Source: Oscarella lobularis
Taxonomy: Eukaryota; Porifera; Homoscleromorpha; Homosclerophorida; Oscarellidae
Assembly (NCBI RefSeq): GCF_947507565.1
Contig: NC_089179.1
Span: 2,559,747-2,623,746, forward strand
Direction: 5' to 3'
DNA: 64,000 bases
The notes beneath the pieces were generated by a model. That model ran no database searches. It saw only the letters and a list, made by a program, of their open reading frames with translations, and had not been told where the DNA came from. Shown piece after piece: positions 42,878 through 54,664 of the stretch; position 1 is the stretch's first letter; the number at the start of each line of letters is the position of its first letter. The translations under genes were made by a program, and so were the position numbers.

Positions 42878-43469
42878 GACCAAGCGTTCAACATATCATA
42901 ATATAACCTTATGCATATGCATATCTTTAATGTCTTTTTGCATTTTACACAACAATATCTCTCTCAAAATGTGTTATTATGACTAGTTTGGGCTTCTGAA
43001 ACGTCGCTTACTCCTGCAGCGTCGTGAACTTTCCGCCATTCTTCTGCAAGAGGCCAAAAAGGATCCTAAGACAGTCGGGCAGTTACGTAAGGCATTCTTG
43101 CAGACGGTGCTGATAATCGTCATGACAGCAACTTCTCAGCTGCGATTGTCCAGATAACCGGCCGGAGCTTCAAAGAAAACACTTTCAAAACGATCGAATG
43201 GACAATGTGTGTGGCGAACTCAGCAGAAACCGGAATAACGGTGTTGGAACATCTAGTAAGGCGCAACCGAAGTCAGACTCCGTGCTCCTAACAATTGCCA
43301 CTACATTAAATAATAAGCGAGAAAATTATAGATGACGAATTTCAGTGATGTTGCTAGGCCTGTTGGTAACCAGTCCAAAAGATGACCACATTTTGCTCTG
43401 TTGGAGCTTCCAATATCGCTTAGGACAGCACAAACGTGAAGCCCTATTTCCCTTGCATTTCCAATTTTT
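42878..43469. other. No recognisable gene
   Basis: Includes an A/T-rich part (42880-42985) and a stretch (43110-43290) open on plus with SAAIVQITGRSFKENTFK, not recognised. Confidence 0.3.
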
Positions 43470-44592
43470 TTCTTGTCTCACAAGAAGGCGTTCAAGGCAC
43501 TGAATACCACTCTTCAGGATCTCCGAGACAATGACGATCTTATGGGTGGTCTCACTGTCATACTTGCCGGCGATTTTCGCCACATTTCCAATCATAGAAC
43601 GAGGAACCAAAGCCGACGAAATAAACGCCTGCATAAAATCTTCAAGAATCCTCGGGCCCCGTGTCGAAACTCTACACCTCCGAACAAACATGCACGTACA
43701 CAGATTTCAAGACGCAAGCGCCGGTGCACACGCAGAACTACTTCTTAGAATAGGGAACGGTCAAATTCCCATCAATCCTACAATATCCCTCATAACCATG
43801 CCCTGCGGACACCTGATCCCAACTCTTGAACAACTAGAAGAGAACGTTTTCCCTTCCCTTTCCCAAAACTTTCAAACGTCGTCTGGCTATCAGAAAGAGC
43901 TATACTCGCCCCAACAAACGAGTCAGTTCAAATTATTAACAAAAACTTACTACACAAATTACCCACTAATGAGCGAACATACATTTCAATTGACACCACT
44001 ATCGAACTGGACGATGCCGTAAATCGCCCCACTGAATTTCTCAATTTTCTTAATCCCACAGGTTTACCAACTCATCTTTTATCACTCAAAATCGGCTGTC
44101 CTATAATGCTCCTTCGAAATCTAGATCCTCCGAAACTATGCAACGAAACCAAACTTATTGTAAGACAACTCCGTTCTCATCTTATCGAAGCAACGATAGC
44201 AATTGGCTAATACAAAGGAGACCATGTTTTTATACCACGAATTCCCCTCATTCCCTCAGACACCACAATTCCATTTAAACGCTTACAGTTTTCCGTCAAG
44301 CCATGTTTCGCCATGACAATTAATAAATCACAGGGACAAACACTCGCAACCGTTGGGCTCTTCCTTGCTACTAAATGTTTTTCCCACGGACAGTTTTATG
44401 TCGCCTGTTCACGCGTAAGCACACCTGACAACATTTACATCCTCTCCGAAACAAACGAGACCGCTAACATTGTTTACACAGAAATACTGACGTAAATACG
44501 CACAAAGGGCCATTTCCCACTCCTCACTTTATTACAATACATATCTCATTCCAGGACAAATATTACCCGTCGGAGACGGGTACATTGGCTAG
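43470..44592 (+). pseudogene. Helitron helicase (PIF1-like) C-terminal remnant with Helitron 3' end
   Basis: In several frames: SHKKAFKALNTTLQDLRDND, GLTVILAGDFRHI, TKADEINACIKSSRIL, AELLLRIGNGQIPINPT, then PTGLPTHLLSLKIGCPIMLL, and finally an open frame to 44495 with MTINKSQGQTLATVGLFLAT, GQFYVACSRVSTPDNIYIL. This is the PIF1 helicase part of Helitron Rep/Hel proteins, motifs II to VI. Shifts and stops are numerous. Seventy bases after the stop, TTACCCGTCGGAGACGGGTA forms the terminal hairpin and CTAG follows at 44589-44592, then T. The Rep domain is absent. It may be a relative of the source of replication proteins for the non-autonomous Helitrons. Confidence 0.8.
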
Positions 44593-45733
44593 TGCTACCC
44601 TAAAAAAGAAAAGGAGCAACTTTATAACAACCTAGATTACCGATTTGTTCTCCTGCTACACTGTCTGCAACGTACACAATTTGGCTTCGTGCATTGCAAC
44701 GACCACCAGCCCTCACTCGCGAACCCCAACCCCCCACCTCGAATAGACTTTTGGAAATCAGACCTAATGGTTAGACTTTCGGAAATTTTTATATGCCCAC
44801 GAGCGTGGGCAGTGGCATCGCACGCATTCGGCGCCGTGTACGTCAAGGAGATCCCCGCCCCCTAAGTGCGCGCCTACACTACACCAAGTGGGGCCCCAAT
44901 GGCCGACCTGATCGTCTCGCTGACACGAGGCATTCTTCTGCCTTTCTTCGCTCTTTCGTCGCGAAACTAAAGTAAAAGAAGAGATTGAAATAAAACGAAG
45001 AGAGAGTGCACGTGATGAGGGATCGACAAAGGACAAAAGGATTACGCGAGCGTCGTCACGTACGCGATCAGTGTCACGTCGCCGCTCGTAGCGAAAAAGT
45101 CGCTGGAGAGCAGAAACATCCACGCGCGAGCTCTACGTCTTTCTCCGCCTTGAGACAGGACACAGGCATTGTCGCAACGCCCCGCGCGGACGAAAAATGA
45201 ACGGAAAACGTGCGCTTATCTATTGGCGTGTTTGAATCTGAGCTGCTTGAGCTGCGAAGAGGCGAAGTCGGTGCGATGACCGTGCATCGAGCTGAGTCTT
45301 CTGAGTGTGGATTCAGAAAACCCCGGAAATCTACTACGGGACTCGATTAGTCGTCGTCACGTGATGAACTTTAATGGCTTTTTCTAACGCGAGAAAAGAT
45401 TCGTCGTCGATGTAACTGACGTAGGAAGTTTACTGCAGACGAGATAATGTGTCCAGATAGTTGTTAGAAAATTGGGGCTCCATTAGGGTAAAACTTCGTT
45501 TGGAGGCATAGGGCACGCAGGCGAGTGCAAACAAAGACTAAGAAGCCGTATGACTAGTAAGAGTGATACAGTTTTGCCTTTCGCAATATCTTCGCTCCCA
45601 AGAAAGAAGATCTTTACTGGCCTTTAGCTCAGGTTACAAAGCAGTATGATACTGAAACGAAACCTGCTGTAACGCCATAGCATCGATTTGAGCCTAGAAT
45701 CTGTCAAATAGAAGAGGTCATTCGAATCAGTGG
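44593..45733. other. No supported gene
   Basis: Open frames on both strands (for example 44764-45123 minus) lack recognisable content. The part 44560-44640 may include the start of a further decayed Helitron (TGCTACCCTAAAA after CTAG). Confidence 0.3.
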
Positions 45734-46490
45734 CATCGCAAAACTGCAGTAAAAGGCGCTAAACTATTACTCTGGTACTTTCCCATTCTTCTCTAAACTA
45801 TTGCTAACCGAATGTGCCCTGCAATAGGTGAAAAACGGACGAAAGGTCTCGAAGTAGTGCTAGCACGCTGGAGCGTCACCAAGGGAACCTAACGGTCGCG
45901 TACGCTACGAGCCAATCATAGAGCAGCACGTGAGCTCTATCAGCGTAATACGTCGAACGCCTACGTGCCTTACATCATTGGAATCTTACGGGACAGAAGA
46001 TTCCAATGATGTCACTCCCGATGACGCACAACGTTCGACGCGATTGCTAGCGCGCTATAAAGGGAAGAAGTTTATGCGTGGGTGCACTCTATATGTTCTC
46101 GCTGCCCTTCATATAGAGAGCGACCTGATTGGTCTGCGATGGGAGTCGATCGAACATAGCCACTTGGCAACAAACGGAATACAAACTGAAAAATTCAATT
46201 AATTAAAAAATCATCAAAAACCGTATTCCCACGATCTCGATTGGTATTCTCGAAGGACTTTTTCCTTGTCGACGCCGACGACAAGACCTTGTCAAGGTGC
46301 AAGAGAAAGACGCCAATGTCCTTTCCGTCGCTATAGGACATCTTGAGCAGCAAATTCAGCTCGGCTGCGTCCCATATGATAAGGTCCTCGCAGTTCTTCG
46401 CAAAAAAAAGAAGAGATCGAGTCAGCGAAAATTACGCAAAGCGGAAGACCGCGCCCACGCAATCCAAAAAACCCTTTACCCCTACTACTG
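45734..46490. repeat. Dispersed repeat R1, copy B, with the empty Helitron site
   Basis: 45734-46135 matches copy A on both sides of its Helitron, and 46025-46490 matches copy C. At the point corresponding to the Helitron, this copy reads CCTTACATCATTGGAATC without interruption (A45978/T45979 region). Confidence 0.75.
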
Positions 46491-47542
46491 CCACCTTTGT
46501 AAAATGAGCGTCTTTCGGAAAATTGGTGTCTTTCGGATGTGCCGAAGCGGAGGTGGCGACGGCGACGTCGACAGCGGATCCGTCCGCGCCTAATTCCCAT
46601 CCGCTCCCGACGAGAGAGACGCAAGAGTAATTTTCTGTCCTCGTGGTACGATTTTCGGGCAAATTTCGAGTAAAATATGATGAATTTTTTTATGGTGGCG
46701 CTCCGTTAGATAGCGACGCATCACCTCGGTCGTCAATTTCTTCGAATCGGCGGCATAGATGGGGCTAAAGAGGAGACAATCGGTGTCATTTGGGGAGTGA
46801 TGAAAGGGTGCCCAGTTGCCGCGTACGGATTCGCCAACGAACTGTCGTGAGAAGTCGTGGCGTGCGCGGTAGCAGCGTCGCTCATTGTAGTGGCCGATGA
46901 TCTGCACGATGGATCACCTGACTTTACCGGAGATAACAAACAGATGCGACATTATTAGCTGCAGTGCCCCTAAAAACCGCTAAAGACCTCCGCGGGAGCG
47001 GTCTATACGAAGGGGGTCTATACGATACCTTTGTATAGACCCCCTGCAGCCACGCGACCAATTAGACGGTGACACGCCTACTGGAGGACAGCTGGATTTG
47101 CCAAACGCATAAAAAGGCCCAAAATTCTACTTTCCTTCCCAATGACGGAGCTGCCCTAACAAGATCGAAATAGAAAGTTGTTCCTGGTCTTTTATAATTA
47201 TTCGCAGGAGTGCTTTGTGAATTTGTTGCTCTCGTTGATGTGTCATGCGTTCCGTACTATGCTATCTAAAGAAGCCTGCTTCTTCATATCAGGCCTCTTC
47301 GGTTCCGAAACGCTGTCGAAGATCTCGCCGTGCTGGATCAGATGCTTACTTTTCAAGTGCTTGATCATATTGCTCGTATTTCCCGACGTCTTCACGACTT
47401 CCTTACATAAGAAACATTGGGACTCCTCCGGGATTCCAGTTTCTACGTAGTACGTTCAAGCAGGACTTCGCTTTCTTCTCGGAGCACTCATTTTGTCGTG
47501 CAGTAGCTAAGATCTGCACTAACGCGGTGATGCAATTGCCAA
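46491..47542. other. No supported gene; one strong hairpin
   Basis: A minus open frame at 46590-46907 has no recognisable content. At about 47011-47042 lies a perfect 12-bp stem, GGGGGTCTATAC/GTATAGACCCCC, with an 8-base loop, preceded by a direct copy of GGTCTATACGA. Confidence 0.5.
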
Positions 47543-47612
47543 ATGCCGCGCGCAGACGCCTCGGCGAGGCGCGCAGACGCCGCGGCGAGGCGCGCAGACG
47601 CCGCGGCGAGAG
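47543..47612. repeat. 21-bp GC-rich tandem repeat
   Basis: Three units of GCGCAGACGCCGCGGCGAG type. Confidence 0.8.
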
Positions 47613-47617
47613 AGCTA

Positions 47618-47720
47618 GGCAGATGGGTATCGTATCGAAAGGCGTCACGGTATCGATACTGCGGCCGCGCATTCGGTATCGGTAATATCGATAATTTGAT
47701 ATCGATACGCCCATCTTTGG
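47618..47720. repeat. Small inverted-repeat element rich in ATCGATA
   Basis: Ends AGATGGGTATCG and CGATACGCCCATCT are inverted copies; inside are several GTATCGATAC words. Confidence 0.55.
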
Positions 47721-49312
47721 GTCTTTCGACCGTCACATCTTTGACAAAGAATCGCCAAAGAAAATTTATCGTTCAACAATAGCGAACAATAGGGAAATTT
47801 CTGAAGCAACTGTTTTTCGTGCGATTTGCTTCTTTAGGTGCGTCGGTTGACCTTTGAAACGGGAAAAGGTCAAGTTTATTCATTAAACTCAATCCAAGAA
47901 AAAAGCTCTAATACGACCCGTATACAAATCTCACTACAGAATTGTGGACAAATCGACATTTTGTTTAACGTGTGTTTGCTATATGTGTGAGTTAATAAAG
48001 ACTACATCCGATACGTCTTTACACACTGCTTCTAAGTTAACAGGCTCTGTTTCACTTTATATCCATTTACCTCTAGGGCTTTGCGATATTTACCTCTCTT
48101 TCAACTTTCCTTCACCATACTTGTTCACTAACGGATTGTTTCAAAATGTTGTCTTACATGTGTGATTCGCCTATATAACGACATCCATGCATTCATAAAA
48201 TAGATCTCTTGAAACGCTTTTGATAGAAGATAGCGAGGTGACCTAAGCACTTCAAAATAGCAGAAGAGACCCGGAAACGACAATAAGAATACAAATTTTA
48301 TAAGCAGGCTCTGAAAAACAACTTTATGCATTTAATACAAAAAGGCGAGGCTCTTTTGATTAATTTATTAACCGATATTTACTCATTCAATTAAAACTTA
48401 CATCTCTTGGAGGTGATTCAGATGTGGCTGTTTAGTCAAAACTGCTGTATCGCTTGTTTGAGATTGCCTCACTGGTGATGCCTATTTAGTTTTCTGTCTC
48501 TATAAACGCCTTTTTCTGCCACTTTTTGCCGTACCAACTTTTCTTTTCAGAGCCTTTTATGTTCCTTTATACAGGTACTTTTATAAAGTTTGGCGTTCCC
48601 CACACTGGCTGTCTCTGCGCTGTCTATGACATTATTTTCAAAAACTCGCTTTTATTTTATTGCGTTTGCTCGGCAATTCATTATCATTGTTGCTACAAGA
48701 TTTCTGTTTCTCTTAGAAGCGTAGAGTTTAAACAGTTAGAGGCAGGCAAGGCAGTTAGCTGGCTTGGGGAAAGGCTGTTGCATGAAGCCAATTCACTTTC
48801 TGAGTGTTCTTATTCAGTTTAACGGGTGCGCGAATATCCTGATAAGAGTACATTTTTAAATTATAGCTTCTTTCCATTCCTTATTTTCATTCTCTAATTC
48901 CCTCATTTTAGCCTAAAAGCAATATTTGCAATTAATGAAACCGACCGCTGATGAATCAACAGCAAATGCAAGATTTCGCAGTTTTGGGGCTTTGCTTCCA
49001 GAAAATTTGTAAGGGGTGTGCGTGGTTTTGGGTTAAATTTGCGCGATTCTGAGCTACGCTAATTTTTGATTATTTATTAGTTATGCAATTTGCATAAATC
49101 TAATAAGTATTCTTTTTCTAAAATTTTTTGTCATTGTCACAAAATATTTTCATCGAGATCCCTCAGACCCCTCAGTCTACCGCTTAGTTCTCTGTTTTTC
49201 TTCTCATTTTACTAAGCAAACTAATTAATTTGCGTATTCGCTGATGCTTTCAAAGTTAATCTACGACGAACTATTTTTTGAAGCCTTCGTGAAACAGCGT
49301 AGTTCTGAATCA
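47721..49312. other. T-rich stretch, no gene seen
   Basis: Long T-rich, low-GC DNA. The open frames at 48008-48165 and 48526-48822 have no recognisable content. Confidence 0.4.
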
Positions 49313-49505
49313 GATTCTAGTTAGCATAAAGGAGCATCGCGTTGTGATTGACGTTTGCAAACCTAACCTTGAAGTTCTCAACAAATTGGAAGAAAAAACG
49401 TGGCAGTCCGAACACCAAGCAAAGTTGCTAAAAATTCCTCTAGTCGTAGGAAGACAGAGTGAAACTGTGTACGTCGCTAATGCGACGGACGTTTTAAACA
49501 TATAG
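49313..49505 (+). CDS. Possible terminal exon, unknown protein
   Basis: After a plausible acceptor (GAATCAG) an open frame of 63 codons ends in TAG at 49503: SIKEHRVVIDVCKPNLEVLN, KLEEKTWQSEHQAKLL, VVGRQSETVYVANATDVL. Amphipathic, non-repetitive, in contrast to flanking T-rich DNA. No family recognised and no partner exon identified. Confidence 0.3.
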
Positions 49506-49556
49506 TTTACAATGTCCCACCTGTTTATTTCAAATGTTACATTCATTTAAATACAG

Positions 49557-52408
49557 CGTTCTCGCCAGGACTTTTGTAGCGGGTGGGGTCTGGGGGTGTA
49601 GCCCCGGAAAAATTTTGGAATGTGGGCGTGGCTAATAACAATTTTTTACTATTCAATACATGACTTCAGCAACATGCATTGTTTTCTTATACTGAATGAT
49701 TTGCTTTACAACTTTTGTCTTGAGAATTTTCATTGGAGTTGCATCTTATTAACAGACTTCTCTGCCCACCATACTCTTTTTTATCTTAGCTTCGAGATTT
49801 GGTCCTAATTTGCCTACAGAAGTATAGTGTAGACTGTACTATTGTAAGGTGGCCATGTCCAACAGTTCGAGTTCGTTGTAAGCGTTACTGACGTTTGCTG
49901 TTAGCCTGTTGCTGCAGAGCGTAAGCTTCTGATCGCAGTTTATCGTAGCGCACTTTACCTCAACAGAATCCTTACCTCGACAAAATCCGTGTACAATATG
50001 CGCCGAAAAGATGTTCAGACGTCGCTGTTTGGTGGGATTGTGTCACCGTCTACCCCTACAGCTGCTAGCGAGAGCAGTGCCAGAGAATCTTCGTCGTCTA
50101 GCAGTGGCAGTCGATCGAGAAGTCGCGGAGAAGTGGAATCGTGGCGATGCTTCGGATTAGGAAAGTGGAGAGATAAGTTCCCTTGGATTGATGTCAGAGA
50201 AGACGGAATATTTTGCTCGCGCTGCGCCGAGTTCAAGCCTGCGTCAAAGACAAGAGCATGCGGCGTCAAAGACAAGAGCATGCGGCGGCTCCTCCACGTT
50301 TATATCGTCAGCTTACGTTGGCAATCGACCCGACGTGTTGCAGCGACACGAGAAAAGCGTTTTTCATTCAGAAGCCAACAAGAAATTTCAAGAATCTGTC
50401 GCTAGGCGGAGCAAAAGGCGTCGCATTGATGATTACGTCGACCAGCGGCAGCAGTTAACCATAGATGGCGAGGGAATGTGCGACGCTTTCAAATGCCTGT
50501 ATTGGCTGGCGAAAAATGAAATTGCGCGCACGACACATTTCCAGTCTCTTCGCCAGCTCTGCATGGATTTTGGGAACGAATCCCTTCAGCGTCTCACCAA
50601 GGCAAGAAACAAAACCTATGCTTCAGAACAGAGTATGCAAGAAATGCTTGCTGCAATAAGCCGAAGTCTGGAAATGAGTGTTGTAAAGGCGGTAGCCGAA
50701 TCGCCTTACTATTCAATTGTAATTGACGAATCAACGGACCTGTCAACGGTGAAGCAGCTTGCAATTGTTGCTCACTATCTCAACGTTGACACAGCTTCCC
50801 TTGAAGTGCGCTGCCTCAAGCTGCTAGACATGTCGCAATACGTCCGCGCCGATGCCAAAGGAATACTGAGTGCTGTAACAGAATATCTCTCCAACCCGGG
50901 CCCTGATCTTCCGGCTATACCGCTAGAGAAAATGGCTGGAGCAGCATGCGATGGCGCTGCTGTAATGCTTGGCCGCGTAACAAAATTGAAAGAGATTGTG
51001 CCTAGACTTGTTGCGACTCATTGCGCAGCGCACAGGGCTGGCGCTTGCTTCATCCCAGTCGTCACAGCCGGAGCCTTGGTTCAAGCAAATGGAGAAGGCC
51101 ATAACCGGGGTTTATGTCTTTTTTTCGCGCAGCACAGTTCATTCAGCTGAGCTGTCGGAGATGCAGAAGGTTATGAATAAGCCCACCGTTAGGCTGCAGA
51201 GGCCTTCTGATACGCGCTGGCTGTCTCTCGGCAACGCCGTCACGGCATTACTTAAAAGCTTGGCTGCAGTGAAAGCTGTTCTCGAAAACGAGGCGGCAAG
51301 CGGCGACGTGACGGCTATAGGGCTTGTGCATCAATTCAAAAAACCGATGTTTCTCGTGTGCCTTCATCTTCTTTGTGACGTGCTAGATATTCTGAATTCA
51401 CTATCGGAGGCCTTTCAAACAAGAGACCTAAATCTTTTGGCAATTGAGGGGCTAGTGAGCGCCAAAATGAAAGCCTTACAAAAAGTGAGAGAAGATCTTT
51501 TCTGCGGAGGGCACATGATTAAAGGATCTGTTACCTATTCAGAAGAATTTCGGTCTGTCAACAGAACTGAATTTGAAAGAAGAGGACATAGCTACGTTGA
51601 TGCCATCTTTGAAAACGTCACAAGACGATTTCCTCAAATTGAACTGGTTACACTTCTTGGACACTTTCATCCTCAGCACGCGCCATCAGCTCCTGCCACT
51701 GCTATTATGGCCGTAGCAGAATTTTTTGGCTACGATGAATCTTTGTTTTGGAACGAGTTTCAATCATACGCCGCGATGGCATCTGCGCTAGAGCCACCAA
51801 CGCTGGAAAGAGCAGTCGCTGAACTTTGGCGTCCTCAAAATCGACTTGCAATGGCGGCAGCTTTCCCCAAGGTCTCAGAAGTTACTGCTAGAATTCTGGT
51901 ACTGCCGGCAACATCCACGGACGCTGAGAGAGTTTTCTCAGCAATGAATCGAATAATGACGCCCATTCGAAACAGATTGAAGAGCGAAACATTGGATAAC
52001 TTACTCCGAATATCGATGAATGGCCCCCCCAGCGACAAATTGGAATCCTGTTCCAACAGCACTACTCTGGGAGTCGCAGGGTAACAGACGAATAAGGGTG
52101 GCAAGAGGTTCGAGATACTTTGGCGATTTCACTGAGGGCTCCTCCAGCGAGAGCGACTAGTGGCTGCCTGGACTCAGGAGTACTATACTATATATGTATG
52201 TTGGGTCTTTTCGTAATGCATTATACGTTGTCGTTTCTTCCCTTCTCACGGCGTACCACGAGTCCACAACCCACGACAAGTAAACGCGATAGTTGGACTA
52301 GAGCTAGCCTCTTTCGACGGAGTGGAGAATTCCTAAAATTTTCACCGAGCGGGTGGATAAAATCTCACACAAGTGGAATGAATCCACCCGCTAGTAGCCT
52401 AGCGAGAA
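49557..52408 (+). mobile_element. hAT-superfamily element with imperfect inverted ends
   Basis: The transposase (below) is bounded by related inverted blocks: left TTCTCGCCAGG (49557) and TAGCGGGTGG (49575-49584); right, on the opposite strand, TTCTCGCTAGG (52408-52398) and TAGCGGGTGG (52393-52384). A subterminal 11-bp hairpin, AGCGGGTGGAT/ATCCACCCGCT, lies at 52352-52391. I could not find a matching 8-bp target duplication, so exact ends are uncertain. AATAAA occurs just after the right end. Confidence 0.55.
49998..52084 (+). pseudogene. hAT transposase with TTF-type zinc finger
   Basis: ATG 49998. N-terminal Ser-rich region, then a TTF-type zinc finger (FPWIDVREDGIFCSRCAEF, VLQRHEKSVFHSEANKKF), helix-rich middle, first catalytic Asp in YSIVIDESTDLSTVKQLAIV, GAACDGAAVMLGRVTKL, a THCAAH block, RLQRPSDTRWLSLGNA, and the C-terminal dimer domain (PATSTDAERVFSAMNRIMTP, IRNRLKSETLDNLLRI). 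Resembles the ZNF862/KIAA1586-like hAT group. Two breaks: a 22-bp direct duplication at about 50230-50274 (GCGTCAAAGACAAGAGCATG units) and a shift near 51040. Otherwise well preserved, so fairly young. Confidence 0.8.
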
Positions 52409-52463
52409 CCTTGTTTAAATAAAAGTAAAAAACAAAAATCGTTTAAGCGCAAAGTTGTCACAG

Positions 52464-53300
52464 TTATTTCACTATCTTGGCGCGCTTGGCGCGCTTGGCA
52501 GGCTTCGCGCGCTTGGTGACGCGCTTGGCGTCCGGTTCGACGCTCTGGAGCTTCGTTGAACGTAGCATCCGGACGGGAGGGGGTGATTCTTTTTTGGGTG
52601 CCCTCCCGGCGGCAGCCCTCCCGGCGGCAGCCGGAGCTGCGGCGGGGAGGGGTCTCTTGTCTGCTTTGGCGTTAACTGCGGGCGTCCTTTGTCGGAGGCA
52701 TCGTTCACTTTGTCGGAGGGGGTTCGTCGACTTCGACTGCAGCGGATGGGATTCCGTCGGAGGCAGCGTCGTCGGAGGGGGTCCTTCTTCGACTTCGACT
52801 GCGGCGGATGGGATTCCGTAGGCGGCAGCGTCAAATTCGTCGGAGAGGGGTTCTTCGTCCACTATCCCCTCGGCGGCAGCGCTAACTGCGGCGGAGGGGG
52901 TCCTTCGTCTTCGTCGGTTTCGTCATTGTTGCTATCGGTTTGGTGTGTTATGACCACCTTCGGCCTGCTGGAAAGGCTCAAGAATGGAACATCTTTCGGC
53001 GACATTTCATTTCGTGTCACTTTGACGCACATCATTATTTCCTAAAAATGACGAATTAATTCATCTGTAGTTTTCTAAGGTCTCCCGCTTACGACAACCC
53101 ATGTAGGTAGGTTTAGGGACTTCATGAAGGCTTTTTCGGCCGCTTTTATCATTGTAGTCCTGTGCCCTTTCTTAGTCACTTCCTTGCCGTTCATCGCGTA
53201 GAGATAGGACACGAAAGTAGGGATTTCTTTCTTGGGTAGATCGAAGACGTTTAAGTCTTGAGCAACTTTCCAGTGCCGTCGCTCGTTTATTTAAAAGAAA
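52464..53300 (-). CDS. Unknown spliced gene, Pro-rich with basic C-terminus
   Basis: Exon 1 (53300 or beyond, to 53093) has NVFDLPKKEIPTFVSYLYAM, NGKEVTKKGHRTTMIKAAEK and FMKSLNLPTWVV; a 51-bp intron (53092-53042, GTAAGC..TTTTAG); exon 2 has IMMCVKVTRNEMSPKDVPFL, SSRPKVVITHQTDSNNDETD and EDEGPPPP, then, after a one-base shift near 52870, SDEFDAAAYGIPSAAVEVEE, GPPPTTLPPTE and a Lys/Arg/Ala tail (KRAKPAKRAKRAKIVK) that looks like a nuclear signal or DNA-binding tail. Exon 2 contains internal 60-bp repeats. The 5' end of exon 1 overlaps a single minisatellite unit S. No family recognised; an acidic/basic chromatin-type protein is a guess only. Confidence 0.4.
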
Positions 53301-53528
53301 ACTAAGTGGTCAAAACTTTTTTCTAGTTAGCATTTTTTCTAGATAGCTGACATTTTGCTTCTTTATATTCGACTAGTTTGGCTTTCAAAAAATAAAAGAC
53401 TGCTGAGCACTGAGCGTGTTTGTAAGAGAAGGCGTGTCTATCCCTGTAGTCATAATAGGAACGAAAGTCCCCTGATTGGCGTTCGCCTCACTTCTTTGTT
53501 GCCCCGTATTTCGTCATCTCGGGCCCAG

Positions 53529-53828
53529 ATGGTTCGCCGCTGCATCGCTGCTGGTTGTAACAGCACTACAAAAGACGATGTCACTCTCTATTTCTTCCCG
53601 AAAGACGTCGGACTACGTCAAAAGTGGATCGATCAAGTTCGACGAACGCGTGACTGGTGGGCGGGTCCGAAGACGTACAGCGGGATCTGCAGCCGCCACT
53701 TCGAGCCCGACTGCTTCCAAATAGACAGCAGTCTCTACGAAAGCCTTGGTGTCGGGCGAAAACGGCTTAAACTGAAGCCTGGAGCAGCGTGGAGCTGTTC
53801 CGACAAAATTTCTTTGCGAACTTCCTGA
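53529..53828 (+). CDS. THAP zinc-finger domain
   Basis: ATG 53529. MVRRCIAAGCNSTTKDDV, then LYFFPKDVGLRQKWIDQVRR, TRDWWAGPKTYSGICSRHFE and LKPGAAW match the THAP C2-C-H zinc finger (Cys5, Cys10, CSRHF) with the conserved Trp and Pro. THAP domains bind DNA and occur in P-element transposases and their host derivatives. The frame ends at TGA 53826-53828; the family usually continues, so this may be exon 1 or a detached fragment. The preceding residues from 53355 are probably not translated. Confidence 0.75.
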   Translation: MVRRCIAAGCNSTTKDDVTLYFFPKDVGLRQKWIDQVRRTRDWWAGPKTYSGICSRHFEPDCFQIDSSLYESLGVGRKRLKLKPGAAWSCSDKISLRTS

Positions 53829-54036
53829 CGCTGTCCCTCCACCACCTAAAAAACCAAGGACAGCTTTTTTGAAGCGAAAGAGAGCTAGGGTATTGCAGAA
53901 ATCTCCTCTTCTGTTTCTTCCTGACAGGCATACCGTACCCGATATATAGGTTGTGGCCGAAGTCTTACGCGGATGTAAGGTTTTTGAAGACCTGGGAGCT
54001 GGAGAAGATTGTCACGGTGGCGCAGTTGAGGAAGTA
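53829..54036. other. No gene seen
   Basis: Short spacer between the THAP exon and R1 copy D. Confidence 0.3.
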
Positions 54037-54605
54037 CAGTGCACCCACGCATAAGGTTCCCACGTGACCCTTTCCCGGATTTAGCCGCGTAAATCAAAAT
54101 GAGAAGATTTACTATCTTTTCTCTTACGCGAAACGATAGTGACATCCTTTCTCTAAGATTTGGTGGAAGGATTAGTCGATCGCCTACATACTGATCGAGT
54201 AATCCTTCACGATATCGCAAAAGTACCTTTCGCCGTTTCCTGGCGTCAATCCCTACGTAACTACTATACTTCTTTCTTCGGAACGCAACAGGCTACGCTT
54301 TTCTAAATATTGGTCGAAGCGATTTTGAGTTCGATTTTGAGTTAGCCCACAATTTCGCTGTGAAGTATCGTTGCTAAGGGCGTTTTCTAGAACCTACGAG
54401 GCAATTCGCGATTCGGCGCTCTCGCGAAACGACATAAAAAAGAAAGCTAAAAAATTTGGTCGAAGCGATTTTCAATCTTTTGCGTAGTTTAGAAGTTAAT
54501 CGTTGTCATGGGCGTGGCTAGCGCGCGCGCATGGTCCCACACCAAAATAGACAGTAAAACGGGCGAAACGATTTACTGTGGTACTGCCCGTTTCTTTTCT
54601 AAGCA
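54037..54605. repeat. Dispersed repeat R1, copy D (left part, diverged)
   Basis: Begins TACAGTGCACCCACGCATAA, as copy A (10648) and as the inverse of the right-end motif in copies A-C. It shares GGGCGTGGCTA(A/G)CGCGCGCG and CACACCAAAA with 11130-11160, then ends near 54605, followed by one minisatellite unit S. Confidence 0.5.
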
Positions 54606-54664
54606 AGTACGAAATTACTTAAGTTTTGAGCCAATTGCAAGTGCCGTCGCTCGTTTACTTAAAA

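Noticed and set aside
43326-43691. Minus-strand 121-residue protein
   Set aside because: Antisense of the Helitron helicase remnant.
46297-46593. 98-residue plus protein in R1 copy B
   Set aside because: Starts at GTG inside a repeat and is not kept in copy C.
49557-52408. Exact hAT boundaries with 8-bp target duplication
   Set aside because: No matching 8-bp flanks found; inverted blocks are imperfect and differ in spacing.
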